Source: an uncultured bacterium
Lineage (GTDB): Bacteria > Bacteroidota > Bacteroidia > Bacteroidales > Paludibacteraceae
DNA: 5,903 bases
Assembly (NCBI GenBank): GCA_947074225.1
Contig: CAMTOX010000133.1
Location: forward strand, 1-5,903
Direction of reading: 5' to 3'
The number at the start of each line of letters is the position of its first letter. Position 1 is the stretch's first letter. The notes beneath the pieces are model-generated. The model saw only the letters and a program-made list of their open reading frames with translations, ran no database searches and had not been told where the DNA came from. The translations under genes were made by a program, and so were the position numbers. Below, one piece after another: positions 1 through 5,849 of the stretch.

Positions 1-25
1 GAGCCAGGATCAAACTCTTCATTGT
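1..25 (-). rRNA. rrs: 16S rRNA gene, 5' end only (cut by contig edge)
   Basis: Read on the minus strand, bases 18 to 1 give AGAGTTTGATCCTGGCTC, the near-universal sequence at E. coli 16S positions 8-25 (the 27F primer site). The preceding ACAATGA fits the usual 16S 5' end in Bacteroidota, so base 25 should be about nucleotide 1 of mature 16S. Only 25 bases are present; the rest lies beyond the left edge. Contigs often break here because rRNA operons are multi-copy repeats. The gene is transcribed leftward from the promoter array at 190-563. The exact mature 5' end is inferred by alignment to E. coli numbering from memory. Confidence 0.95.
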
Positions 26-183
26 ACATTTTTATTTTTTCCTTAAGCTCAAAACTTCCGTTGAATCTCGTTATTGACGGTTAGGACTTCATTTTTCATG
101 TTCCCTTCCTTATACTACATTCTTGTTGTTCAAAATTTTCAAAGAACTCTATCTTTATTTTCCAGTCGACTCACTTGCCGAAC
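26..183 (-). other. rRNA operon leader (pre-16S transcribed region)
   Basis: This stretch lies between the promoter nearest to 16S and the 16S 5' end, so it should be the transcribed leader removed during 16S maturation. The right boundary is approximate, set about 7 bases downstream of the -7 box at 190-198. It contains a boxA-like element at 139-147 and a 16-codon open frame at 49-99, both described separately. A short GTTC/GAAC dyad (128-147) brackets an AT-rich segment. The processing stem partner would lie beyond 16S and is outside the window, so RNase III sites cannot be judged. Confidence 0.75.
139..147 (-). promoter_or_regulatory. boxA-like antitermination element in the rRNA leader
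   Basis: The minus strand reads GTTCTTTGA here, resembling the core of E. coli boxA (TGCTCTTTA), the RNA site bound by NusB/NusE (S10) to keep polymerase processive through rRNA operons. It sits about 40 bases downstream of the expected start of the last promoter and about 115 bases before 16S, the expected place. The match is short and made by eye; no clear boxB hairpin is visible. Confidence 0.4.
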
Positions 184-189
184 GGGAGT

Positions 190-219
190 GCAAAGGTAAT
201 ACTTTTTTCTATTCTACAA
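190..219 (-). promoter_or_regulatory. rRNA promoter P1 (nearest to 16S)
   Basis: On the minus strand, TTG (219-217) is followed by an 18-base spacer and TACCTTTGC (198-190). This matches the Bacteroidota primary-sigma promoter form TTTG / about 19 bases / TAnnTTTG. Initiation is expected about 7 bases downstream, near 183. It is the most 16S-proximal of four tandem promoters, and its spacer is one base shorter than those of P2 and P3. Confidence 0.88.
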
Positions 220-304
220 GCATCTTCAAATGTTAAACTCTTTTAAAGACTGAAGCTCGTAAGACTCGTAAAAAACCACTGCATTTTCGCTTCAAAAGCG
301 GAGT

Positions 305-335
305 GCAAAGGTAAGCATTTTATTTCATCTTGCAA
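305..335 (-). promoter_or_regulatory. rRNA promoter P2
   Basis: On the minus strand, TTG (335-333), a 19-base A/T-rich spacer and TACCTTTGC (313-305) form a full Bacteroidota-type promoter. It lies 115 bases upstream of P1 in a related repeat unit, so its transcript would run through P1 into 16S. The same GATGCTTG context surrounds the -33 element as in P1. Confidence 0.88.
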
Positions 336-417
336 GCATCTTTAAATGTTAATCTCACTTAAAGTGTTACCTTGTCAGCATTTCAAAAAACCAGTGCATT
401 TCCTCTGAAAAGCGGAT

Positions 418-448
418 GCAAAGGTAAGTATTTTATTTCATTCCGCAA
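418..448 (-). promoter_or_regulatory. rRNA promoter P3
   Basis: On the minus strand, TTG (448-446), a 19-base spacer and TACCTTTGC (426-418) repeat the P2 arrangement exactly, 113 bases further upstream. The spacer differs from that of P2 at only a few positions, which suggests duplication with the promoter elements held constant. Confidence 0.88.
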
Positions 449-530
449 GCAACTCTAAATGTTAATCTCACTTAAAGTGTAAACTTGGCATCATTTCAAA
501 AATCCAGTGCGTTTCCCCTGAAAAGCGGAT

Positions 531-563
531 GCAAAAGTACAGCATACAATCACAATATCCAAA
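531..563 (-). promoter_or_regulatory. rRNA promoter P4 (outermost)
   Basis: On the minus strand, TTTG (563-560), a 20-base spacer and TACTTTTGC (539-531) match the full consensus, here with the complete TTTG at -33. The sequence downstream of the -7 box (ATCCGCTTTTC) is shared with P3, but the spacer and everything upstream are unrelated to the repeat. P4 therefore marks the outer edge of the array, 113 bases from P3. Confidence 0.82.
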
Positions 564-1306
564 TAAAACAGCACCTTTTTTCTAATTATTTTCATACTTT
601 TTTCTTATCATCTTAACATCAGATAATTACGATTTCAACAAATAAGACCAGATGGTCATAAAATCGTTATCTAGGGAATAAAATAGCAACAACAATTACT
701 TCTAAACAGTAACAAACGTTTAAAGAGAATGGGATTTTAGCTATTCTTGAAATGCAAAACAGATATTTTCATGAGATAAAACTGAAAATTACCTTCAAAA
801 AGAGCGAGAATAAACAGTATTGAATAGATAAGCATAAAAAAAATAGAGCCATTTACCATAGATAATAAGGAAATAAAGGAAAGAAAAGAGAACTATTTAA
901 TCAAAACACGAAGAAATATACCCTAGAAAGTAATTCAAAAAATGGAAATTAAGAGATTTCACCCTTAAAAGAGGGAGAAAGAATAGATATATCGTAAGGA
1001 GAAGGTAACTTATAAGGAGAATTTACATGCCAAATAGTGCTATTATGAAGACAACAATAGTTCTATGAAACCAAAAAATAGCAAATTGAAGAGACAAAGA
1101 AGGGAAAAAGAAAAGTTATAAGAGATAAGAATGGGTAAAATGATCCATTAGAAGGCCAAAAGAGAACTTTATAAGAATAAAACAACTGCCGATTCACGTT
1201 AAATGCAAAGAGTAATCACCATAACTAGGGCAGATCAATCCTTAAAACCGAAAAAGCTTAAACAAATTAATATAGCAAATGCCTTAATGTGGTACTGAAT
1301 GATTCC

Positions 1307-1510
1307 CTATATATAATAAGGTGTACCTACACCTCCATTTAATAACGACTAAACAATAAAGTGATCTATTAATTTAACCTCTGTCAAGAAATCTAACCTA
1401 AACAAAGAGTGTAGAGCGTCTATATATAATAATCTAGTTAAGAAAAAGAGATTCTATAAAGGATAATCAGAAAACAACACACATTCTCTCCCCTTATATA
1501 TATAAGGTGT
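1307..1510. repeat. Three dispersed AT-rich repeats (about 18 bp each)
   Basis: Copies are at 1307-1324 (CTATATATAATAAGGTGT), 1420-1437 (CTATATATAATAATCTAG) and 1493-1510 (CTTATATATATAAGGTGT). The first and third share the same AAGGTGT end; the first and second share the first 13 bases. In so AT-rich a region part of this may be chance, but the common GGTGT end is less easily explained that way. No function is known to me. Confidence 0.45.
1492..1507. repeat. Perfect 16-bp palindrome
   Basis: CCTTATATATATAAGG is a perfect inverted repeat centred between 1499 and 1500. It could be a dimeric regulator site or cruciform-prone DNA, or simply a chance product of alternating AT. It overlaps the third copy of the dispersed AT-rich repeat. 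No gene start lies close enough to assign it as an operator. Confidence 0.5.
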
Positions 1511-1994
1511 AAAAAAGGCTTATAAACGGATATACTGAGACACATATTATAAATATAACAATTAAAAATAGAATTGACAGCCCGTTTTTGTGGCAGTTTC
1601 AGTAACAAAATTCTGAATAGTTCACTATTAAAATGGTTAAATCTCAATATTCATCGCACCAAAACAATCATAGATAAATAAAAAAGTATCTATTTTCTTA
1701 CCCAAGAACATGAAGAAGTGAAGAGGTAGGCAATAAATAGTAGAAATTGGAGTAACATTTAGGGAACTATTTAGAAATATCCACGCAGAAAAGTATGAAT
1801 ATAGACTACTAAATCTCTTCCTGGCAGCGTCACAAAGAAGAAGTAACATTAGGAAAAACAATAATAGCTAAAAGTTCGGTAACAATGGAAGCGTTCTCAA
1901 TGAATAATATATTTTGCAATAAGAATTAAAATTTATAAATTAGCATCGTTAAAATAAAAAATAGTCATAAAGAAATGGTTCATAATCTTTGCCT

Positions 1995-2198
1995 ATGTGG
2001 AAATTCATTGCATTATATCACGATGGGTTTAAATCGATGACCTATTTAGGGAAGACCCTTTGGATTATCATTATCATTAAACTCTTCATCATGTTTTTTG
2101 TTCTAAAACTCTTTTTCTTTCAATCGCCATTGAAGGGATTGAGCGAGAGCGAAAAGAGTGAATACATCTCTAAGCAACTTACTGAACCAAACAAATAG
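1995..2198 (+). CDS. DUF4492-like small membrane protein, cytochrome bd-associated
   Basis: A 67-residue protein with one strongly hydrophobic segment at about residues 22-44 (LWIIIIIKLFIMFFVLKLFF), preceded by a short basic/aromatic N-terminus with YHDGFKSM and followed by a charged tail rich in E, S and K. From memory, this DGF..M...G..LW...IKLFI pattern is typical of DUF4492, small proteins often encoded next to cydAB in Bacteroidota and Campylobacterota. The function is not established to my knowledge; the single helix and linkage suggest an accessory subunit or assembly factor of the bd oxidase, analogous to CydX in E. coli, which is encoded downstream instead. I chose ATG at 1995; an in-frame TTG at 1989 would add two residues. 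No Shine-Dalgarno is visible. The stop is 59 bases before cydA, so the three genes are probably co-transcribed. Confidence 0.82.
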   Translation: MWKFIALYHDGFKSMTYLGKTLWIIIIIKLFIMFFVLKLFFFQSPLKGLSESEKSEYISKQLTEPNK

Positions 2199-2257
2199 AG
2201 CAAGAAAGCTTTGTTTTATGTCGACGTTTTACCATAAACCTTTAATAGAAAAATAAC

Positions 2258-3820
2258 ATGAATGAACTTCTCGTAGATTGGTCGCGTGCTCAATTTGCAC
2301 TTACGGCCATGTATCACTGGCTTTTTGTTCCACTTACTCTGGGTTTAGCTGTTATCATGGGCATCATGGAGACCATGTATGTAAGAACAGGTAAGGAGGA
2401 GTGGAAAAGAGCAGCAAAGTTTTGGATAAAGATCTTCGGTATAAATTTCGCCATTGGCGTAGCTACCGGGCTGATTCTAGAATTTCAATTTGGTACAAAT
2501 TGGAGCAACTACTCATGGTTCGTTGGCGACATCTTCGGAGCTCCACTAGCCATTGAGGGTATTTTTGCTTTCTTCATGGAAGCCACGTTCTTTGCTGTCA
2601 TGTTCTTTGGGTGGGATAAAGTGAGCAAGAAAGCCCATGTTTGGGCCACATGGCTAACCGGAATTGGCGCTACCATGTCGGCATGGTGGATACTGGTTGC
2701 CAATGCCTGGATGCAAAATCCCATTGGAACAGACTTCAATGCTGCCACAGTACGTCATGAGATGACTAACTTTTGGGCTATTGCAGGTTCGCCAGTAGCA
2801 GTAAACAAGTTCTTTCATGCTGTATTAAGCGGTTGGACATTGGCAGCTGTATTTGTTATCGGCATATCCTGCTATTATCTCATCAAGAAGAGAAACCTTG
2901 ATTTTGCCATGAGAAGCATTCGGGTGGCTGCTATTATCGGCCTATTCAGTTCGCTCATGTTAGCATTTACAGGCGACAAGTCGGCTTACTTGGTAGGAAA
3001 ATATCAACCCATGAAGCTGGCTGCTGCCGAAGGACTTTACGACGGAGGTCATGGCATAGGGCTAGTAGGATTTGGAATCTTAAATCCTGAAAAAAAACCA
3101 AACGACAATCAAGAATCTATGCGCTTTGAAATCCAATTCCCTAACATGCTCTCATTGTTAGCCACACGAAGCATGGATGGATATGTACCGGGAATAAACA
3201 ATATCATCAATGGAGGCTATACCCTACCCGATGGCTCCGTAGCGCTATCAACACATGAGAAAATTGAAAAAGGAAAAGTTGCCATAGAGGCTCTACATTG
3301 CTATCGCTTGGCTATGGAAGAACAGAACCAAGAGAAACTGGACAGTTCTGAAATGGTTTTAAAAGCAAATATGCCATATTTCGGTTATGGATATATTGAA
3401 AAACCAGAAGATATTGTACCAAATGTAACAATGAACTTCTATGCATTTCGCATTATGGTTATTTTAGGAGGATATTTTATCCTGCTCTTCCTAATCATAA
3501 TTTTCCTCTCATGGCGAAAAAAATTAGAGAAACAACGATGGTTACAATGGATTGCGCTGTTATCAATACCACTTGCCTATATTGCAGGTCAAGCTGGATG
3601 GATTGTTTCGGAAGTGGGACGTCAGCCATGGACCATTCAAGATATGCTACCAGTAAATGCTGCTATATCAAGTGTGAACCAATCGTCGGTATTGACGACC
3701 TTCATCATCTTCGCAGTTCTATTTACTGTACTTCTCATTGCCGAAGTAGGGATTATGATACGCGAGATTGTTAAAGGGCCAGAAGAGAACATGAATACTA
3801 ACCCTGAAAAAACTAACTAA
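2258..3820 (+). CDS. cydA: Cytochrome bd ubiquinol oxidase subunit I
   Basis: CydA is the quinol-oxidising, haem-bearing subunit of the bd-type terminal oxidase in the cytoplasmic membrane; it passes electrons from quinol through haems b558, b595 and d to O2, giving respiration at low oxygen. At 520 residues it is close to E. coli CydA (522). Key residues are all present, with E. coli numbers in brackets: H20 (H19, a haem ligand), E100 and E108 (E99/E107, in GAPLAIEG...FFMEATFF), H187 (H186) and M400 in FRIM (M393), ligands of b558, and E452 before GRQPW (E445). The Q-loop contains K253 and E258 (K252/E257), implicated in quinol binding. Spacing from H187 to M400 is six residues longer than in E. 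coli, which suggests a long-type Q-loop. About nine membrane helices are expected. The ATG follows an A-rich leader without a Shine-Dalgarno. It lies 59 bases after the DUF4492-like gene and 2 bases before cydB. Confidence 0.98.
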   Translation: MNELLVDWSRAQFALTAMYHWLFVPLTLGLAVIMGIMETMYVRTGKEEWKRAAKFWIKIFGINFAIGVATGLILEFQFGTNWSNYSWFVGDIFGAPLAIEGIFAFFMEATFFAVMFFGWDKVSKKAHVWATWLTGIGATMSAWWILVANAWMQNPIGTDFNAATVRHEMTNFWAIAGSPVAVNKFFHAVLSGWTLAAVFVIGISCYYLIKKRNLDFAMRSIRVAAIIGLFSSLMLAFTGDKSAYLVGKYQPMKLAAAEGLYDGGHGIGLVGFGILNPEKKPNDNQESMRFEIQFPNMLSLLATRSMDGYVPGINNIINGGYTLPDGSVALSTHEKIEKGKVAIEALHCYRLAMEEQNQEKLDSSEMVLKANMPYFGYGYIEKPEDIVPNVTMNFYAFRIMVILGGYFILLFLIIIFLSWRKKLEKQRWLQWIALLSIPLAYIAGQAGWIVSEVGRQPWTIQDMLPVNAAISSVNQSSVLTTFIIFAVLFTVLLIAEVGIMIREIVKGPEENMNTNPEKTN

Positions 3821-3822
3821 CT

Positions 3823-4968
3823 ATGGATATCATTGCTTTACAAAACTATTGGTGGTTTATCATATCACTATTAGCAGGATTGCTTGTATTCTTATTTTTT
3901 GTACAAGGAGCAAACTCTCAACTTTTAAGTTTGGGAAAAACCAACGAACAACGTAAACTTATTGTCAATGCTACTGGTCGCAAATGGGAGTTTACATTTA
4001 CTACCTTAGTGGTTTTTGGAGGGGCCTTCTTTGCCTCATTCCCACTCTTCTATAGCACAAGTTTCGGAGGGGCCTATTGGCTGTGGATGATTATTCTATT
4101 CACCTTTGTGCTGCATGCTGTGAGTTACGAATTTCAATCGAAAAAAGGAAACCTTTTAGGTAAAAAGAGCTATCAAGGATTTCTTATACTAAACGGTATT
4201 CTCGGACCATTTTTGGTAGGAGTTGCTGTAGCAACATTCTTTACTGGCTCTCCCTTTTCGGTAAACAAAGGAAACATGACCAATACCTTTATGCCAATCA
4301 TTAGCCAGTGGGACACCACACTATATGGGCTAGATGGATTACTAAACCTGTGGAACCTAATCTTTGGAGTAGCAATTGTCTTCTTATCGCGTACCTTGGG
4401 ATCGCTCTATATTATAGAAAGCATTGACGATACCGGCATTATGCCAAAAGTGAGGAAATCGGTACTAATAAATGCGGTACTTTTCTTAATACCATTCCTC
4501 ATCTTCTTTATTCATATTCTATTTGCCGACGGATATGCAGTAAATCCTGAGAACAAAGAGGTATTTATGCTACCCTATAAATATTGGAACAACCTCATTG
4601 AAATGCCATGGGTATTTGCCATATTACTGCTGGGAGTCATATTACTATTGGGTGGTATTCTAACGCCATTGATAAAAAAAGAGGCTCGTTATGGATTTTG
4701 GATTAGTGCGTTAGGAACAGTATTAGCCGTCATAGCACTCTTCTTTATATTAGGATATAACAACACGGCCTATTATCCTTCCTACACTAACATACAATCT
4801 TCACTTACCATTGCCAACAGTAGCTCAAGTTTATTTACACTGAAAACCATGTTCTATGTTTCATTGGTCATACCATTTGTATTGGCTTATATATTCTTTG
4901 CCTGGCGAGCTGTAGATCGCAAAAAAGTCTCTACTGAAGAGTTGGAAAAAGAGAACCATGTGTATTAA
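3823..4968 (+). CDS. cydB: Cytochrome bd ubiquinol oxidase subunit II
   Basis: CydB is the membrane partner of CydA, with the same helical fold but no haem ligands in the classical view; it stabilises the complex. The 381-residue protein is very hydrophobic, with about eight or nine predicted helices starting at residues 9-27. Family landmarks include WW at 10-11, GGAFFASFPLFYS at 66-78 (GGALFAAWPMVYA in E. coli), YEFQSK at 102-107 (DYRSK-like), and a C-terminal PSYTNIQSSLTI...SSSLFTL segment at 319-340 matching the conserved PS...SLT....SS..TL. The E. coli TM1 motif DGFD is replaced by QGANSQ at 28-33, so this is a divergent CydB, as I recall being usual in Bacteroidota. The cydA stop is only 2 bases before this ATG, so the two are translationally close. 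A strong hairpin 80 bases after the stop ends the operon. No cydCD follows. Confidence 0.97.
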   Translation: MDIIALQNYWWFIISLLAGLLVFLFFVQGANSQLLSLGKTNEQRKLIVNATGRKWEFTFTTLVVFGGAFFASFPLFYSTSFGGAYWLWMIILFTFVLHAVSYEFQSKKGNLLGKKSYQGFLILNGILGPFLVGVAVATFFTGSPFSVNKGNMTNTFMPIISQWDTTLYGLDGLLNLWNLIFGVAIVFLSRTLGSLYIIESIDDTGIMPKVRKSVLINAVLFLIPFLIFFIHILFADGYAVNPENKEVFMLPYKYWNNLIEMPWVFAILLLGVILLLGGILTPLIKKEARYGFWISALGTVLAVIALFFILGYNNTAYYPSYTNIQSSLTIANSSSSLFTLKTMFYVSLVIPFVLAYIFFAWRAVDRKKVSTEELEKENHVY

Positions 4969-5047
4969 GAAATAAGAAACAAAGGTATTAAGCAGTATGA
5001 GTTATTATTAGGCAGATAGCAACTTGACTATCGACCTAAACAATAGA

Positions 5048-5096
5048 AACGGAGATTTTAAAGAGTGTTTATAACAACCTCCTTAAAATCTCCGTT
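5048..5096 (+). terminator. Hairpin terminator of the cyd operon
   Basis: AACGGAGATTTTAA (5048-5061) pairs perfectly with TTAAAATCTCCGTT (5083-5096), a 14-bp stem; after an A/C mismatch three more pairs (5063-5065 with 5079-5081) extend it, leaving a 13-base loop. It lies 80 bases past the cydB stop. The downstream tract AAATTTTG has only a short T run, so termination may be imperfect. As the dyad is symmetric, it could also serve as a back-up stop for leftward transcripts escaping the terminator at 5341-5386. Confidence 0.8.
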
Positions 5097-5340
5097 AAAT
5101 TTTGTGCCTCTACAACGCCGCAATGCGTATAACACATGCAGAGATCTTTATATATCGTCCAATGTTCTTGCTAAAGATTAGTAGCAGTTCATTCATAGAG
5201 AAACGAGGAGAAACATTAGAAACGACAATTACCAAAGTGACTAGTAATTCGTTTTTCCTTTACTTTCTAGGTGTAGAATCGTCAATTATTCGTTTACTCA
5301 GTCGCAATTAAGTGTACTCCCAGAATTGGGTAATATGCAG
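5097..5340. other. Intergenic region between convergent genes, possible gene remnant
   Basis: Between the two terminators no intact gene is visible. A plus-strand frame from ATG 5123 to a TAA at 5309-5311 encodes 62 residues that faintly resemble the N-terminal strand region of enolase-superfamily epimerases (see findings); it lacks any downstream domain or clear start signal. A small CCCA/TGGG hairpin lies at 5319-5330. Otherwise I see nothing in it. Confidence 0.4.
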
Positions 5341-5386
5341 TAAAAAAGAGAATAAAAAAGCGTATCGATAAGAATCAATACGCTTT
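5341..5386 (-). terminator. Rho-independent terminator of the PUR-family gene
   Basis: Read on the minus strand, AAAGCGTAT (5386-5378) pairs with ATACGCTTT (5365-5357); after a single mismatch (5366/5377) GAT and ATC add three more pairs around a four-base loop. The stem runs directly into a T-rich tract on the minus strand (TTTTTTATTCTCTTTTTTA, bases 5359-5341). This is a classic intrinsic terminator, 21 bases after the stop codon of the gene at 5408-5818. Confidence 0.9.
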
Positions 5387-5407
5387 ATAATAGGTTCGAC
5401 AGAGATA

Positions 5408-5818
5408 TTAAATACCAAAATCCATATCTACTTCATACTTACCTTTCGATACGTTATTTTCAGAAAAGTCGCTCATTTCAGCTGGTGCTTCAACTTCGGC
5501 TGCTGTTGCTACCTCTTCATCATTTACGGTTTGATTTAATGCTTGAGGACGGTTCTCCTCAATATATTCAATCACTTCTGTCAATGCATTGGCAAATTTA
5601 GAGAAATCTTCTTTATACAAAAATATTTTGTGCTTTTCGAACGACACTAACGGATTTTCCTCATCACCCTGAATCTTCTTTTTACTCTCCGTAATAGCTA
5701 TAAAAAGATCATCATTACGGCTTCTTTTAACATCTAAATAGTAAATTCTCTTCCCTGCTTTAATTGCTTTTGAAAATACAATCTCTTGCTCTTTCTTGTT
5801 TGTTTTAAAATCTTCCAT
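5408..5818 (-). CDS. DUF3276 / PUR-alpha-like nucleic-acid-binding protein
   Basis: A 136-residue cytoplasmic protein. Residues 12-88 match, from memory, the PUR-type domain of DUF3276: EIVFSKAIKAGKRIYYLDVK, then a strand with DLFIAITESKK, a loop, and FEKHKIFLYKEDFSKFANAL leading into a helix (EVIEYIEEN). This beta-beta-beta-beta-alpha repeat is the fold of PUR-alpha and of Borrelia BpuR, which bind single-stranded DNA or RNA; in Bacteroidota the cellular role is not established. The tail (about 95-136) is acidic, low in complexity (A, E, V) and ends in YEVDMDFGI. The ATG (5818-5816) is preceded at a 9-base spacing by AAAGGA (5833-5828), a usable Shine-Dalgarno and better than those of the cyd genes. 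It is transcribed toward cydAB and has its own terminator. Only about 30 genuine bases remain upstream before adapter sequence, so its promoter is missing. Confidence 0.9.
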   Translation of the reverse strand: MEDFKTNKKEQEIVFSKAIKAGKRIYYLDVKRSRNDDLFIAITESKKKIQGDEENPLVSFEKHKIFLYKEDFSKFANALTEVIEYIEENRPQALNQTVNDEEVATAAEVEAPAEMSDFSENNVSKGKYEVDMDFGI

Positions 5819-5849
5819 ATCTGTACATCCTTTAAATCATCAAAGAGGC

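Larger units (their letters stand above)
190..530. repeat. Tandem direct repeat carrying rRNA promoters (three units, 115/113/113 bp)
   Basis: Units run about 190-304, 305-417 and 418-530, with a partial fourth copy of the -7 region at 519-539. Shared landmarks in order (plus strand) are the gcaaaggta box, an A/T-rich spacer, caagcat or similar, aaatgttaa, a short dyad, a run of A followed by ccagtgc (ccactgc in unit 1), and gaaaagcgga (caaaagcgga in unit 1). Units 2 and 3 are very similar to each other; unit 1, next to 16S, is more diverged. Each unit ends in a working-looking promoter, so the repeat multiplies initiation sites for one rRNA operon. Confidence 0.88.
564..1988. other. Long gene-free A/G-rich intergenic region between rrn and cyd
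   Basis: About 1.4 kb separates the leftward rRNA promoters from the rightward cyd operon. The longest open frames are two minus-strand stretches of about 70 codons (1438-1647 and 1637-1861) whose products are mostly F, L, I and S, as expected from T-rich DNA, with no recognisable motif; I do not call them genes. The plus strand is markedly purine-rich from about 780 to 1180. Local features are a hairpin dyad AGGTGT/ACACCT at 1319-1334, three copies of an AT-rich motif (1307, 1420, 1493) and a 16-base palindrome at 1492-1507. No tRNA, terminator or exact TAnnTTTG promoter was found by eye. Decayed sequence or an unrecognised RNA are both possible. Confidence 0.6.

Noticed and set aside
190..530. 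CRISPR-like repeat array
   Set aside because: Repeats are about 113 bp, the whole unit is repeated rather than a short repeat with unique spacers, and each contains a promoter pointing to 16S.
1014..1068. AAGGAGA followed six bases later by an ATG and a 13-codon frame
   Set aside because: The Shine-Dalgarno is good, but the surrounding DNA is purine-rich so such matches are expected, the peptide is only 13 residues (MPNSAIMKTTIVL), and this lineage seldom relies on such sites.
1438..1861. Two overlapping minus-strand frames of 69 and 74 codons
   Set aside because: Products are mostly F, L, I, S and Y as expected from random T-rich DNA, with no motif, no ribosome site and no promoter; they are probably chance frames.
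1908..1916. Candidate -7 box (TATATTTTG) for the cyd operon
   Set aside because: It has three bases instead of two between TA and TTTG, and the place 19 bases upstream has AATG rather than TTTG; too weak to call a promoter.
1984..1991. AATCTTTG just before the DUF4492-like start, similar to TAnnTTTG
   Set aside because: The TA is one base out of place, no TTTG lies 17-23 bases upstream, and initiation would fall at or inside the start codon.
2509..2748. Minus-strand 79-codon frame inside cydA
   Set aside because: It lies wholly opposite the well-conserved cydA coding sequence and has no independent support.
3511..3774. Plus-strand 87-codon frame inside cydA
   Set aside because: A different-frame shadow over the conserved C-terminal helices and GRQPW region of CydA; its cysteine-rich product matches nothing I know.
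5393..5400. GGTTCGAC resembling a tRNA T-loop
   Set aside because: No acceptor, D or anticodon arms can be built around it, and it lies between a stop codon and its terminator.
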